Assembly (NCBI GenBank): GCA_914767715.1
Contig: OU612073.1
Location: 16,862,001 to 16,926,000 of the forward strand
Source: Membranipora membranacea
Taxonomy: Eukaryota > Bryozoa > Gymnolaemata > Cheilostomatida > Membraniporidae
Direction: 5' to 3'
Length of the DNA: 64,000 nt
Every line of letters starts with the position of its first letter. Within the stretch, counting starts at the first letter, position 1. The position numbers and the translations under genes are program-made. The notes beneath the pieces are model-generated. The model saw nothing but the letters and a program-made list of their open reading frames with translations, searched no databases and was not told the DNA's origin. Shown piece by piece: positions 47,936 through 59,799 of the stretch.

Positions 47936-50900
47936 TATTACTGTTGGTATGGGTTTTTTTTCTAGTTGTTTTGCATTAATATCTTTATTTATTGAGATGG
48001 TAGTTGTAACATAATACGAGTGAATAAATAATCGGCTACTTCCAAAACCCTGTGAGATTTGGGGTCATCACTTCCTCGTCTCTACTAAGTTATGCTGGTA
48101 GATAATTCTGAATTTGGTGACACTGTTTCGTAGATTAACAATTAACACAAGTTAATCCATTTCGAGAGTGCTTGTCATTTTTTCATCCAGTTCAGATTCA
48201 TATTGGCTAGTTTCCTGTATACTTAATTCAATTCCATGAGAGTAGACCAGGTTTTAGAGAATTCTATGTTGACGAACTTGTATTTTTGAGTGAATAAATG
48301 AAAATACAATATATAAATCAATTATAGAAAAACTTCCATGGTAACGCCAAGAACTGACCTGAATGTGCCCCTACCAAAATGATTAACTTGCTAGAATCAA
48401 GGCATTACTGGTAAACAACCTGCTACTGCAATGGTCGCTACCAGAACACAAAATCAAACTATGTCCAACAAATCAACTATTTCACTTTAAAATGAAAATT
48501 CCAGACACATTAACAAAATGTTGACTTAAATGCATCCAAAAAACAGTGTTTAAAGTACTTTATTTTTTCGCAACATTACTAGTTAATCGGTCTGTATGTT
48601 GCCGAAAAGTTGATTTATGTGCGTTGACTGGTGACATAACATGGCTTCATTGAGGCTGGTTCTGTTGCCTCCCACATTTACTTCGTGAATCCTTGGCTAA
48701 GGCTGGAGTATCAGGGTGGTACAGGAAGTTATTACTTGGACCAGAATTACGATTTGGACTCAAAATTAGATTGCTGATCTGGATGTTGTTGTTATATGCC
48801 TTGAAATATTGTCTTTGTCACATGAACTTCTTAGAGCCTAGGTCGAGCGCACTTCTGTTGATGTACTGCCATAGTGTTTAGTATTGGTAACTGATATCTG
48901 CACACCTTTGTTAGGCGAGTTCCCTGGCTAATTGTCAGCTGCCTCTGACGCCAATCCGACATCTTCACCCTTTTTGCAGGCAAGCATCCTTGCTCGCTGT
49001 CAGCCTTCCTTGTGTATAGAACCGATAGTTCTATGTATATGCGGCTCTGCCACAGCTGATTGCACTTCAGTTTTGTTGAGTATAAAATCGTGTAAGATAT
49101 TTTTTTTTAAATAAAATGAACTCTAGAAAATGCCGAGGAGGCTTGAATAGTATTGAATGTATTGGAAATATAGGTAATCAGAGAGGGTACTGCCTACTGG
49201 GCAACTTTCCGCGCATCTGAACAGAAACAATACTGTTACTGCAGCCTGACCATGAATCGTATTAATACCCTTTCACCCTTTACCTGAATAACACCCAAGA
49301 AAAAACTACTTTGTAAAATTTATTAGAGCTGCTATCTCTAGATTCAAGAGCTGTTCGGCTGTCGCACTACTGGAATATATCGACCGACTACTGAGAAGTA
49401 ATGAAAACGTAAACGGCGCATAACCTTAGGTTATGAGGTAAGCCTGGTGGTTAGCAAGTTTGATCATCCATCTGATGACCGCACATAGCCACTTGCGCAC
49501 CTGGGTTACCTGAGAAGCCGAGATCAGTATGGTATTCTAATGGGTAGCAACGCTTTCAGGGATGTAGGCTTGCATTAGAAAGGACCAGGGCTGTAATGTA
49601 ATGATGTAGTGTAAACAGGGTGTAAACCGCTTAAAAGTTACACATTGTGTATTTATAAACTAATCATAATAAGCAAGGAGTAACAGGTGACTCCTTGTTA
49701 TAAATATATTATAAAAAACAACTTTCTTTGCCTTAGCTGGGTTTACATTATATCTGTGATGGCAGCAGATCTTAGACTACAGGCCCCTACAAAAAATAGT
49801 CATTCTTTTCTTTGTATGAACTCAATACATTATTGATGGTTTTTAGGGAGTTGTCTGTCTCCAAATTTACTCAATCTAGTACATGAGGTATGTGCATGTT
49901 AGTAAACAAAGAATTTGACCAATCACCTGCATCACAAACTGTTGTAAACACAACTGTTTCCTGTCTATCAGAGACTGACTGACTGTGCCTTGAGTTGAGT
50001 GAGAGGGTAAGCATAGCAATAATAGTTTGCATTTGTAAGCTGATCTGGTAGTTTTATTAGGCTCTGAGAGCTGTTAGATTTTGCTAAACCCATTGAAGAG
50101 ATGTGACTTGACTTGGGGAAATTGGTTTATAGGCTTTTGAGAACCCTATTGTAGGCACAGCTGGTCCTGCTTTTAACTGTAAACTTGGCTTTGAAATTGA
50201 ACTACTATCTTATCTAGTATAGATAGATTATGCTTGGGTCATAGGCCCCTCATACTTAAATATATTTACTTAACCACTATCCATATCATCAGTGCTTTCA
50301 TTCTCATACCATACAGATCAGTATTGATCACACAGGATATTGGCAAAATGAATCACAAGAGCCCCACATTCATAATTAACTTGTTAGGTCAAGTCATGAC
50401 ATGTCTATAGTGCATGTTTGAGCCTTTATCTTCTGAACAGGGCAGGCAAATTACACGCTTGTAAGCCCTAGGACTAGGAGCCCTTGGTTGTAGACCATTT
50501 GATGTGATAAGCTAGAGACAGAAGGGTGTTTTAATTAAAGACTGTCAAAATCCACTTTCTGATCACAAGTAGCTGACTGAGTGAGTGAGAGCTCCTTAGA
50601 GTATCTTTCATTGATGGAACTATAATCATCATGAGTAAACGATTCCTCAGGAACGAGCTTGCCTGATTGAAAGACCAAGATGATCGATGATTTCGAACAG
50701 AATTGCAGCGCTCATAAGTCCAATAGATGGACCTCAATGAATAATGCATGTCAAGACATGCTCTGCTTGGGCTATGTGCAGCCAGTTTTGCTCCCTATCA
50801 CATCAACAACCAGAACTCACCACTCCAGAACCAATGTAGCATATAGAGCTTTATCATTGTGAATAACAAGGTGTTACATTATGTATTTCTCTAGTGAGTG

Positions 50901-51701
50901 AAGTACTCCAAGCTCTATGTTTGGTTCAAGTATGTAAATGTTGCTCTCTTAGAGTACAAACCATGACACACGCACCCGTGCACCTTGCTGAAAACCCCAC
51001 CAACTGTATGAGTATTTGTAACCAAATTCTCTAGATAATGACCTCGCAGATTAGTATTTGCATAGATGTTATATTTGCATTTGTCCTATTCTTCACTAGA
51101 TGTTGTATTTTACAGGGTCTTACATTATTCCATTTATTGAGTGAGGTTTTCTGGAAGCTGGTAGCAACCAAAATTTGTCAAACTGAAGCTTGAGGACGTG
51201 TTAAGCACCAACCGGCCATCAAAAACAATTTATAATAGAGTGCGTAATATGTGAGGAAAAGTACCAAAAACACATAGGGTGTCCTAGGCCGCCTACAAAC
51301 TAACTTAACCGAGGTTCGCAATGCAAGTCTAGCAGAAAGTACTCTGAATACATATTTTTATCAGAGGCTATATCCATAGTCTCTGGTTTAACTATGCCTG
51401 GATTAGCTTACAAGCCAATTCATTTTTGAATGAATTTGAAAAAAATTTGGCCGCATGGTTTATCTAGTATCTACATATGGTAATCACAGACCATTATATG
51501 TTATAAATTTGACGTTCTGGATCTCATGATCTGGTTGTCATAAAATAATGTAACAACGATAGAAAACAGCTCTAAGTTTCATGTATGTGTACTTTATTAA
51601 CGAATTTTCTCTCAATCATTTTAGGTAGAGTACAAGAGCGCAGTGTTTATACCAGTTATAGCTTACTTAGAGTCGATAGGGCTGGCCTTAGGCTGAACAT
51701 C
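47936..51701. other. Intergenic part of unit C, with diverged homology to units A and B
   Basis: From about 49330 the sequence follows 21350-23470 of unit A with many changes: CACTACTGGAATAT, ACTGAGAAGTAATGAAAA, TTGATGGTTTTT.GGAGTTGTCT, AACTGTTGTAAACACAACTG and GATGATTTCGAACAGA. No gene was seen. An acceptor-like CATTTTAG (about 51624) and leader before Nudix exon 1 are conserved in all three units, suggesting a 5' UTR intron. Confidence 0.55.
49430..49600 (+). mobile_element. tRNA-derived SINE, unit C (decayed)
   Basis: Corresponds to the SINE at 21455. The A-box side (GTAAGCCTGGTGGTTAGCAAG) is kept, while the B box is damaged by a deletion. Confidence 0.5.
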
Positions 51702-54700
51702 ATGAGTCCTCCTCAACAAAGACTACCAAAGAAACTTCTCGAATTCACAGTATGTGTCAGTTTGAGCGATGAACTGTTTAACTTGTGTTCAAAGCGTTGA
51801 TAATGTCACATGGTGGTAGCATTCCATTAACCACCCTCGTCCCAACTACTCCCCCCCTCTCCTCAAACACATCACTGTTACTATGCATAGTGAAATTGAA
51901 CTTTTTACCTTATCCACCAGTTTTAAATGACTACCATATCAGTCTCTCAACAGCTTCTTTGAACCGCAACAATATTCAGGACTTGTGAGATTCTCTGTGC
52001 TTGCGCTGCAGTCTCACTCATCATAATTGGTGTAACTCTTTATTTTTATAAGATATTGGCATCTCGTAGTCTGGGCACTGTAGACCAAGTGGATATTCTC
52101 TCAGATCATAATAAGAAGCGCTGTATAGCACAGGTGACAGTATTGTATTACTTTATCATCATTTACTTCATGTCAGATAATAGTTAGCTCAAATTTGAGG
52201 GCATACCAGGCATTTCTAAATGATATTATTGTGTAGAGATATTTGCAGTGGAATCAGAGTTCACTGTTACAATTAATGCTTCTGCATGCAACCTCATGTT
52301 GACAGATGTCTAAATATGAACCACAAATAAGGCTATTTCCTTATATATTACAGCTGGAAGCACTAGAGAACACTGTTGGCAGTGCTAAGAAGTCCTCAGG
52401 AGCAGAGTTTAAGAGGCAGGCGGCCGTACTGATCCCTCTTTGTTTTGTCGACTGTCAGCCGTCCATTGTATTTACTCTCAGGTCTCAGAAATTACGTAGT
52501 CATGCTGGCCAAGTAAGGTAAGTGTATCGCTGTTGTTAACTTGTAACTTCCAGAATTGTTAAGAGATTCAATTGTCTGATTTTTTATTTCCCTTACCCAT
52601 AATATCTCCACGTTTTCTGCCATGAAACATGGCTACAAACAGTCAGAATTTCCCTGTGTTTCTTTTAACTGTTTTCCACATGCAAACTGTGCCGGGATAG
52701 ATGGTAAAAGAATTTTATTACCAACCACTTTCCCCACCCAAGTGGTTGGTAATGAAATGCTACTACTAGCTATCGCGGCACATTTGAGCGCTTAAACTGC
52801 ATGTCAGTATTCGCCTCACATAATATAGTCAGGGAATATGATATAATATAGTGTTTGCTTGTTTTGTTAATATAGTTTCCCTGGTGGAATGGTCAGTCAA
52901 GGAGATACGGGATCTATCGACACAGCATTACGTGAAAGTGAGGAGGAGCTAGGGCTAAATACATCTGGTGTGGATGTGTGGGGTAGTATGCTCCCCTTAC
53001 CTGATAGAGTAAGTGAGCAATGATAGATATATGAGGGTACTGAATGTTCATCAGCAGGATCAAGGAGGGTTAGATAGCGTTCCTCTGAAAAACTTCCAAG
53101 GAGCTCAGCTATATCACTTCTTCACTGTCTACCGTTAAAATGAGCTCACATAATGATTTAGTCTATCTGACAGTAACAGAATCTCACAATTTTAAATCGA
53201 GGTAGATGAACTTGAATTTTCCCTTTGTTAATGGCTGCACGAAGAACTGTAGTGTTATTAGAGGAAAGTACAAAGCTCAATGCAATTTCGGTCAATTGAT
53301 AGGGAGTTGTCTACCCACTTTACGGAAGGAGGCAATCCAGAAATTTAGTAGCACCACTAATGACTTTTCAATAATTTTTTGTGTTAATTACTCAACGGTC
53401 AAAACACACTTAGCGGTTGTAACCTCAGAAACTTGCACAACGGCATCATTGCTCACATATATACTGACAGCAGCCTCAGCTGATGCTTAGCAATTTGATC
53501 AGCTGTTGTATCCTCAGAATGGTCGGTATGACGCTACATTATTGATATATAAGTCCCAGCTGATCCTCAAATCATTGATGTGTATATAAAATCTAATTGA
53601 GGATCCGCTGAGGCTCTAACCGCTCTCAGTGTGTTAAGATCATAGCTCTCCTTAATATTAATGTTCAGTATTACCTATGGTTTTAATTTGCCACATGCAG
53701 AAGCAAGCTGAATCTTAATCATGGAGAATTTTTGTAGCTATTCTCTTAATTGTATTAAGCTGACTTTGTTTCGTATTGTAGACGGGTGACACACAGATAA
53801 CTCCTATAATAGCTAATCTAGGAGAACTTAACTTAGATAATCTAGAACTCAATTATGATGAGGTAAGTCTTGAGGGTAGTTTTATATCATTTGAGCTCTC
53901 TTAGAATTCAAGTTATACCTGACAAATGTACATTAAGGAAATAATCAATATGATTGGTTGATTTCTTACATATCAGTGACTGACAGGACGACTGCACTTC
54001 GATATACAAATTGATATCAGCAAATTAGAAAGGCCAATTTGTATATCGAAGTGCAGTCGTCCTGTCAGTCACTGATATGTAAGAAATCAACGAATCATAT
54101 TGATTATTTCCATTGACACCAGGTATAACTTGAATTCCAAGAGAACTCAAATGATATAAAACTACCTTTGACATCAGCAAATTAGAAATAAACACAATGC
54201 TGTTGGATTATCATAAGTTATTATTATTATCATGTTTTTATTGAGGTTTTCATATGTATAAGTATGTTATAACAAAGGAAAATGAAACGTGTACATGTTC
54301 AGACCGTTATATATCAATATTTCTCAAATCAATCCTTATAAATATAGCAGTTCATGTCTCTGTGGGAAATTTATTGTGAATATCGATCACTGCTCCATCC
54401 ATATAAAGATAATTTAATGGGCATATGCAATTTGAAGTTGTGTGCCCTTGTGTTTGTGAACATGATAATCCATCGTATTTATTTTTATGGCGATTTTTCA
54501 GGTTGAGTGTGTATTTACTCGGGATATTTTATCACTTTGCTCAGCTAAGAATTTCGCTCAGACTACATTTAAATCAGGCGGACCAACCGGAGCGTACACC
54601 TTACCTATATTCCTCGGAGGAGAACACAAAATCTGGGGACTTACTGCAGTTATATTACATCAGACTCTTAATCTTATAGCACCAGGCATGTATAAGAACA

Positions 54701-54759
54701 AGTTACGACACCCGAGAACTGTAGGCAAATTCATGAGGGATAAACCCTTGCGTACATAG
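51702..54759 (+). CDS. NUDT8: Nudix hydrolase, NUDT8/coenzyme A diphosphatase type (6 exons)
   Basis: Exons are 51702-51749, 52053-52133, 52354-52517, 52876-53008, 53782-53862 and 54502-54759; phases join cleanly, about 254 residues. The order fits the NUDT7/NUDT8 branch: AAVLIPLCFV, IVFTLRS, HAGQVSFPGG, the Nudix box GGMVSQGDTG..ALRESEEELGL with catalytic RES-EEE, then YTLPIFLGG and IWGLTAVIL..LNLIAPG at the C-terminus. Family knowledge: such enzymes cleave CoA and its esters at the diphosphate, in mitochondria or peroxisomes. Exon 3 could instead start at 52306, but the acceptor at 52353 has the better pyrimidine tract. An alternative end uses a weak donor at 54752 and an exon at 55080. This is the only complete copy of a gene that is broken in units A and B. 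Confidence 0.85.
52712..52758. repeat. Hairpin in Nudix intron 3
   Basis: Arms ATTTTATTACCAACCACTT and AAGTGGTTGGTAATGAAAT are 19 bp long with one mismatch and a 9-base loop. The homologous spot in unit B lies just before the duplication breakpoint. Confidence 0.85.
53874..54188. repeat. Long inverted repeat in Nudix intron 5 (arms about 140 bp)
   Basis: The left arm 53874-54013 and right arm 54034-54168 are near-perfect reverse complements, exact over their inner 60 bp (from ATTTCTTACATATCAG to the loop). The word ATCAGCAAATTAGAAA occurs in the loop (54016-54031) and again just after the right arm (54173-54188). No transposon-like termini or target duplication were seen. Confidence 0.9.
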
Positions 54760-55031
54760 GATTTTTGGGGTACATAGCCATATTTTTTTACAAGCTCACC
54801 CAATTCTGTACAGTATGGATTATCTATACCAACCTCTGTTTGGTAGGTTGGCTTTCATGCGTGGAAATATTGCTTGAGTGCTAGAGTATCATCCAGCCAC
54901 TGGTTTTGTGATATCAGCCGGTCATTGGTTTGGTACTTTGATGGCTCTTGATTCTGCACCTGTTTGTATTGTTCAGACTTGACCTGGCTTACACGGTCAG
55001 CTGTTTTATTGTTTTTCGATCATGATTATTG

Positions 55032-55037
55032 AATAAA
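55032..55037 (+). terminator. AATAAA, proximal poly(A) signal of the Nudix gene
   Basis: Lies 273 bases after the stop at 54759 and before the alternative last exon. Confidence 0.55.
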
Positions 55038-55079
55038 GTTTTGAAATTTTAAAACTTTTGTCTTGTTCTTCTTTTCCAG

Positions 55080-55165
55080 ATTTACCTAAGTCAGGTCTAG
55101 CTCCATTTTCGAAGCCACCTCCATTGGCTCCTATCAGCACGGACCCAAATTCCACTGAAGTGTAG
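55080..55165 (+). CDS. Possible alternative last exon of the Nudix gene
   Basis: An excellent acceptor (TTGTTCTTCTTTTCCAG) precedes a phase-1 frame reading LPKSGLAPFSKPPPLAPIS and ending at TAG 55165. It fits only a donor at 54751 (C|GTACAT, weak), which would replace the last residues of the main form. AATAAA at 55242-55247 would end this form. The proline-rich sequence has no known domain. Confidence 0.4.
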
Positions 55166-55249
55166 TTTTGTGGTAACCACCTTTTACTCTTATAATGTTA
55201 CAAAGTAACATAAATTGACCAGATACATAAAACTATATTCTAATAAAAG

Positions 55250-57030
55250 CTATACCATTAAGTAAGAGGTAGATCCTTTTACAGATTGATATTACAATGG
55301 CTCAGGACCTTCTCTCAGGCACCAAATGTTTTGCCATGAACTTTTCTTGAGTAATGCAGCCAGTTTTTAGCTAATACATTGCTCACAAGGCTTCATGAAA
55401 TGCTTTTAAGAAATGAATCAAAATTTTCACGTCACGTTGTCGAAAGCAACAGTTATTGTAAAAATCAAGTTGAAAAAAGTAGGTGCACACAAATCCATCT
55501 GAGCGTGAGGTCTGATGTGTATGTAGTCCACACATAGAGAGGAGTGTCATTTTTTATAGGCTCCATTCTTGCTTTTGTTTATTTCTGCTGTCTTGATGAC
55601 TTATACTGGATATATCTGTCATGTTCAGTGTGGTTTTAGATATATTTATAATCGGAATTATACATGTATTTATAGAACTAGTTTTTCCATGCATTATATG
55701 TCGGGAGCAGTTTCATATATTTATTTGTTGTGCTTATGCTACTATTGGTCAAGGTTTAGGAAATCTTTTGCTCTCATAATTTATCGTCATTGTTTCGTTT
55801 CTTTCTTATTGTTATCTTATGGATGTCCAATACAGCTTTATTCTTCATGAAAAAGTTGATATTTTGATGTAGATCAGATGTTAAAGTGATGCTGAGTAGC
55901 AGTAATTATCTCAGAGTTATCCGAGCGCATTGCTCTCTCATCAAAAGTTGTCCACCATCTCCATACAAACAGTCAATACTCAAGTGGGCTTTTGATGTTT
56001 TAGCACCAAAGAAAGGTCCGAGGCTTCAGGGTAAAATGCCACATGTGTGCACACGCGCTGCCTCAAGTACAAAAGCTTGTTGGTGCGCCGTCGTACATGC
56101 TGCCACGGGGCTGTCACATGATGAACAGATGCACCAGGGTGTCCTTGTCACAGGCGTCGTATTGAAATTGTATTCCCTCTTGAAGTATTGTGCTGTGTCT
56201 TTGTGGCATTAATGAGTTGACTTTTGAGCATCTGTTTTCGATGTGTACTCACTGGAGCGTCTCATCTCATACGTTAGAGATGACACGGGAACTAATAATT
56301 TAGTTTGGGCCCTCCTCCTCCCAAATTCTTGCCAAGTAAAAGACTAAATATTTATAAAGGTTTAAAAAAGGTATAGTATAGCATACTTGATCCTTCCATG
56401 TATTAAAATCCTGTGGTTCCCTGCAATAACAGTATAAACAAGTTGTTTGCCATGCCCAGATTTAGTAGGAAACCACCATAGGAAATTCATAATTTCCATT
56501 GCGATACAATACACCACTCATGTTCGAGGTTTTATCAACATGGTACGGAGGAATTTCTCTCAGGTTTTGTGTGAAAATTACTGATAATTCCTACACTTGT
56601 CATAAAGAGTTGTGGGGAGCAATCACTGACAGATTGGATTTCCTTGACCATAATCTTCTAATGATGTTGTCCGTGGTCAAAAAACATGGTCATTAAACAC
56701 TTCTGTAATATAATTGAGCGTGAACAAGTGTAGGAGCTTTGTGGTCCGTTGAAGTGTGGCCTAATGAAATTGCCTTATTACCTTGAATATCTACATCTCA
56801 TCTTTGTATATTGTGAACATAAGGACAAATAATTACTCACTTCTTTATTCAAGTGGCATTTTTTATCTTTATTGAAAAGAAACCTCAATAGTGCAATTTT
56901 CTACATTGTATCGAACTGACTTTGAACATTGCAGAACTGAAAAAAGTAGAAAGGACTTTGCCTCTGGCTGATTATAGCGCCGCCCCTCTATTTTAGAATC
57001 TGCAGTCATATGATGACAATGTTTGATATT
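55250..57030. other. Intergenic, no gene supported
   Basis: Frames at 55569-55850 and 55886-56212 are open but show no domain and no splice partners. They may be parts of an unrecognised gene or chance. Confidence 0.4.
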
Positions 57031-57036
57031 TGTTAC

Positions 57037-57042
57037 TATAAA
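57037..57042 (+). promoter_or_regulatory. TATA box of the bHLH gene
   Basis: CTATAAAAG lies 94 bases upstream of the start codon at 57131, leaving room for a leader of about 60 bases. Confidence 0.5.
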
Positions 57043-57130
57043 AGAGAGTTTGCTATCAGAATTTACCCAAAACAGCCCGACTTGTGATACAGAGAAGAGG
57101 AACATATCTGGAAAAATTACTGAAATTATA

Positions 57131-58570
57131 ATGGCATCTAAAACAATCAGCATGGCATCAAAGACAGAAAACCCAGGGGTATGTTGTTCTACATGCTTTT
57201 TGAATTATCTTTGTAAATGACTTGTGACATTCAGATTGACTTAATTCTCATCAACAGAGTGCCAAAAAAAGACCTGAATTCTCTAATAAACATTTATTTT
57301 TACATATCACAATCAGATCCTTTAATTTCAATTTAATTAAATTTTTATTCCTTTTTATAGAAGATGAGAACATACGGTGTACCATATGTGCGTAACGTCA
57401 GGAAGAGAGCCAACAGTTCCACAGCAGGTGAAGTGGACCCCCTAATGAAGAAAGATCTCAGCAACGATGAGATACAGGATCTCAGGCTAAAGGTAAGATA
57501 ACTTATAACTCTCAGTATGTGGACCAAGGGCTCGCTCGAGAGTCAGATGTTTAGTTAATATCAACTTTCAAAAGAAATTTGGGAGGGGGGATCAATTGAG
57601 TTAAAGAGAACAATTCTGTAAACCATGTTTTTTTTTAAATTTTGATGCTGTTTTATGCGAGTTATTGCGAGTTATTATTCACAATAAGCTTATATTATTC
57701 CTACAGGTTAACGCTAGAGAGAGGCAGAGAATGCACGACCTGAATCATGCTCTGGACAGCCTGAGAGAAGTCATGCCTTATAGTAAGAGTCCATCAGTCA
57801 GAAAACTATCTAAGATATCCACCATGATGCTTGCAAGGAACTATATCGTAACGCTGCAAAATAACCTGGATGATCTAAAAAGATTGGTAAGTGATTTTAA
57901 TTTATTCAAATGCATAAGTGACGAAATTTAAGATTACACAACCTCACCAATGGTAAACTTTTTCTCTCAATATATATATCCACTACTTGTAGACTGATCA
58001 TTAAAAAAATTCAAATTCAATCCTTTCTTTTTTTGGTTTGGAATTTATTTACAATAAAAAATTCATCTAAACCCTTTTTATCTCACATGCACATTTTTCC
58101 GTGAATATTTATCATTTTCTCCCATTTTCTTTCAGATGTCTGAGATGAATGCAAATCAACAGTTACAGAGCAACACACATGCAAAGCTACACATTCCACC
58201 AACTCCATTATCTATCCAACCTCAGTCCGCAGCCCCACCTACATTGCCCTTATTTGGTAATGTTATGATGCCGACATCATCAGTATGCACAGGAGATCTT
58301 CTCTGTATGTGCGCAAGGTGCCTGATTATGAAATCTTCCTTTTTGCCTAAGCTGCCTAATTACACAGCAGGCACAGATCTGCTAGAGCATAGCACCATAC
58401 CGCTAGACAGTATGAGTTTAAATCAGCTATTAAGGTTGAGTCAAGTTAATCTGCCAGTACATGCATCGAGGATAACTCCCCCAACAAGTCCAACAACCAC
58501 AACTACATCTCTTAGTCCTAACTCTGTACATAACTTGCCTTTTTCTACAGCTAACCTGATGAAGCGTTAG
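57131..58570 (+). CDS. bHLH transcription factor, Olig/Beta3 (atonal-related) type
   Basis: Exons are 57131-57178, 57361-57492, 57707-57886 and 58136-58570, all in phase 0, giving 264 residues. Exon 3 is nearly all bHLH: basic region [16 protein letters not shown], helix 1 to LREVMPY, short loop with [12 protein letters not shown], helix 2 [33 protein letters not shown] and PSVRKLSKI with LARNYI are the signature of Olig, Beta3 (bHLHe22/23) and related factors. The basic region should bind E-boxes as a dimer, probably with an E protein. The C-terminal part is Pro/Thr/Ser-rich with a cysteine patch (LLCMCARC), similar in kind to the CxC..C patch known in Olig-type proteins. ATG 57131 is chosen because it is the first in frame downstream of a TATA box. 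Confidence 0.9.
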
Positions 58571-58772
58571 TTTCCTTTCTTCATAAATTTTCTTCTAAAT
58601 ATTAATTTATTCATATTTTTTACGTAGCATCACCGATTGTCTATGTTAATTCGGATTTTAGGTTGGCTGTTTGTGTCATTCCTATCTGTTCTATATGTTG
58701 TTTGTAGCAATTTCTCAGGGCTTTTTCCAAACCATGCTATGCATTTGGTATGTCAATTAACTAACCACTAAA

Positions 58773-58778
58773 AATAAA
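58773..58778 (+). terminator. AATAAA poly(A) signal of the bHLH gene
   Basis: Lies 203 bases past the stop codon at 58570. Confidence 0.55.
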
Positions 58779-58799
58779 TTGGTATTTTAACCCTTATTG

Positions 58800-59673
58800 T
58801 AATCACTTCTGGATTATTTTTCTTTTTTTGCAATTTTACTTTCTGTAAGCTGAATTTCTTCCAGATTAGTTTAGCAGTTTATGTGATATAAAACATTCAA
58901 ATAAAAAGCTGAAACTACTGAACAAATGTATAGATATTGATAATCCTTCGGTTCAGTAAAAAGGAGATAACACAAAAAGTTGATAAAAACGAATGTGAAT
59001 TTTGCAATGAAAATTTTAACTCACACACCAGTCTGAAATTTCTTGAGCTACTATCAATACATCATAATTAACACGTCAATAATATATTAGTCCACATGCA
59101 ATATTTTAACGGCAAGGAGAAAACATGATTGCCTATATACAGGATACAGAGTTATTGTACTATACTTGATGAAATCAATTACCAATCACATAACTTACCT
59201 GTACAATAATGGCAAAAGCTATCAAACCTGATAAAGCAAATCTCCTGCCATTTTATACCAACTGCTGTTTGAGGATAGTGGTGGGAAAGAAAACACATGA
59301 GCAATGTTACGTGATCATTCCATTTGATAACTTGATTTTTGTATTGGGTAGGATTTACATATCAAAAGGCAGTTGTGATGTACAGTTTGAGTCCTCGGGA
59401 TCTGGCATACAAGGTTAACAAAGTGGCCTCTCAGAGATATGATAGGAGGGAGGGGGTAGCCATAGGTTGTAGTCACAAGCTATGTTTGGTGTTGGTGGTG
59501 GTGGAGGGAGGACCTCTCCCATTCTCTTTACCAGTGTGTAGGAAGTTTCGGAATCTCTAAAAGATTAAGCCTTTATTTTGTAGACTGCTGAATGATTTAC
59601 ACCAGGCAATCAGCTCTGCCTGCAGTTAGTTACATCGAGGAGATAGAAGCTACTTTGAGCCATTTCGTTACAT
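58800..59673. other. Intergenic, no gene seen
   Basis: The frames at 59209-59418 and 59339-59560 overlap each other and show no domain. Confidence 0.45.
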
Positions 59674-59770
59674 TAGGGAGCAGGAATCGAAACCTTACTC
59701 CTGCTGTAGGAGCATCTTATTATCAATCACATTCCCAGCAACATTGTTAACCACTTAGACTACAACCTCT
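59674..59770 (-). mobile_element. tRNA-like SINE head, minus strand
   Basis: On the minus strand TAGTCTAAGTGGTTAACA (A box) and GGTTTCGATTCC (B box) stand about 70 bases apart, with a long middle arm as in class II tRNAs. No acceptor stem closes, so a SINE or tRNA relic is more likely than a working tRNA. Confidence 0.5.
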
Positions 59771-59799
59771 GTCATCTAATACAGAGTTCAATATTCACC

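Noticed and set aside
55886-56212. 108-residue frame downstream of the Nudix gene
   Set aside because: No domain, no signal peptide, no splice partners. Cannot be separated from chance.
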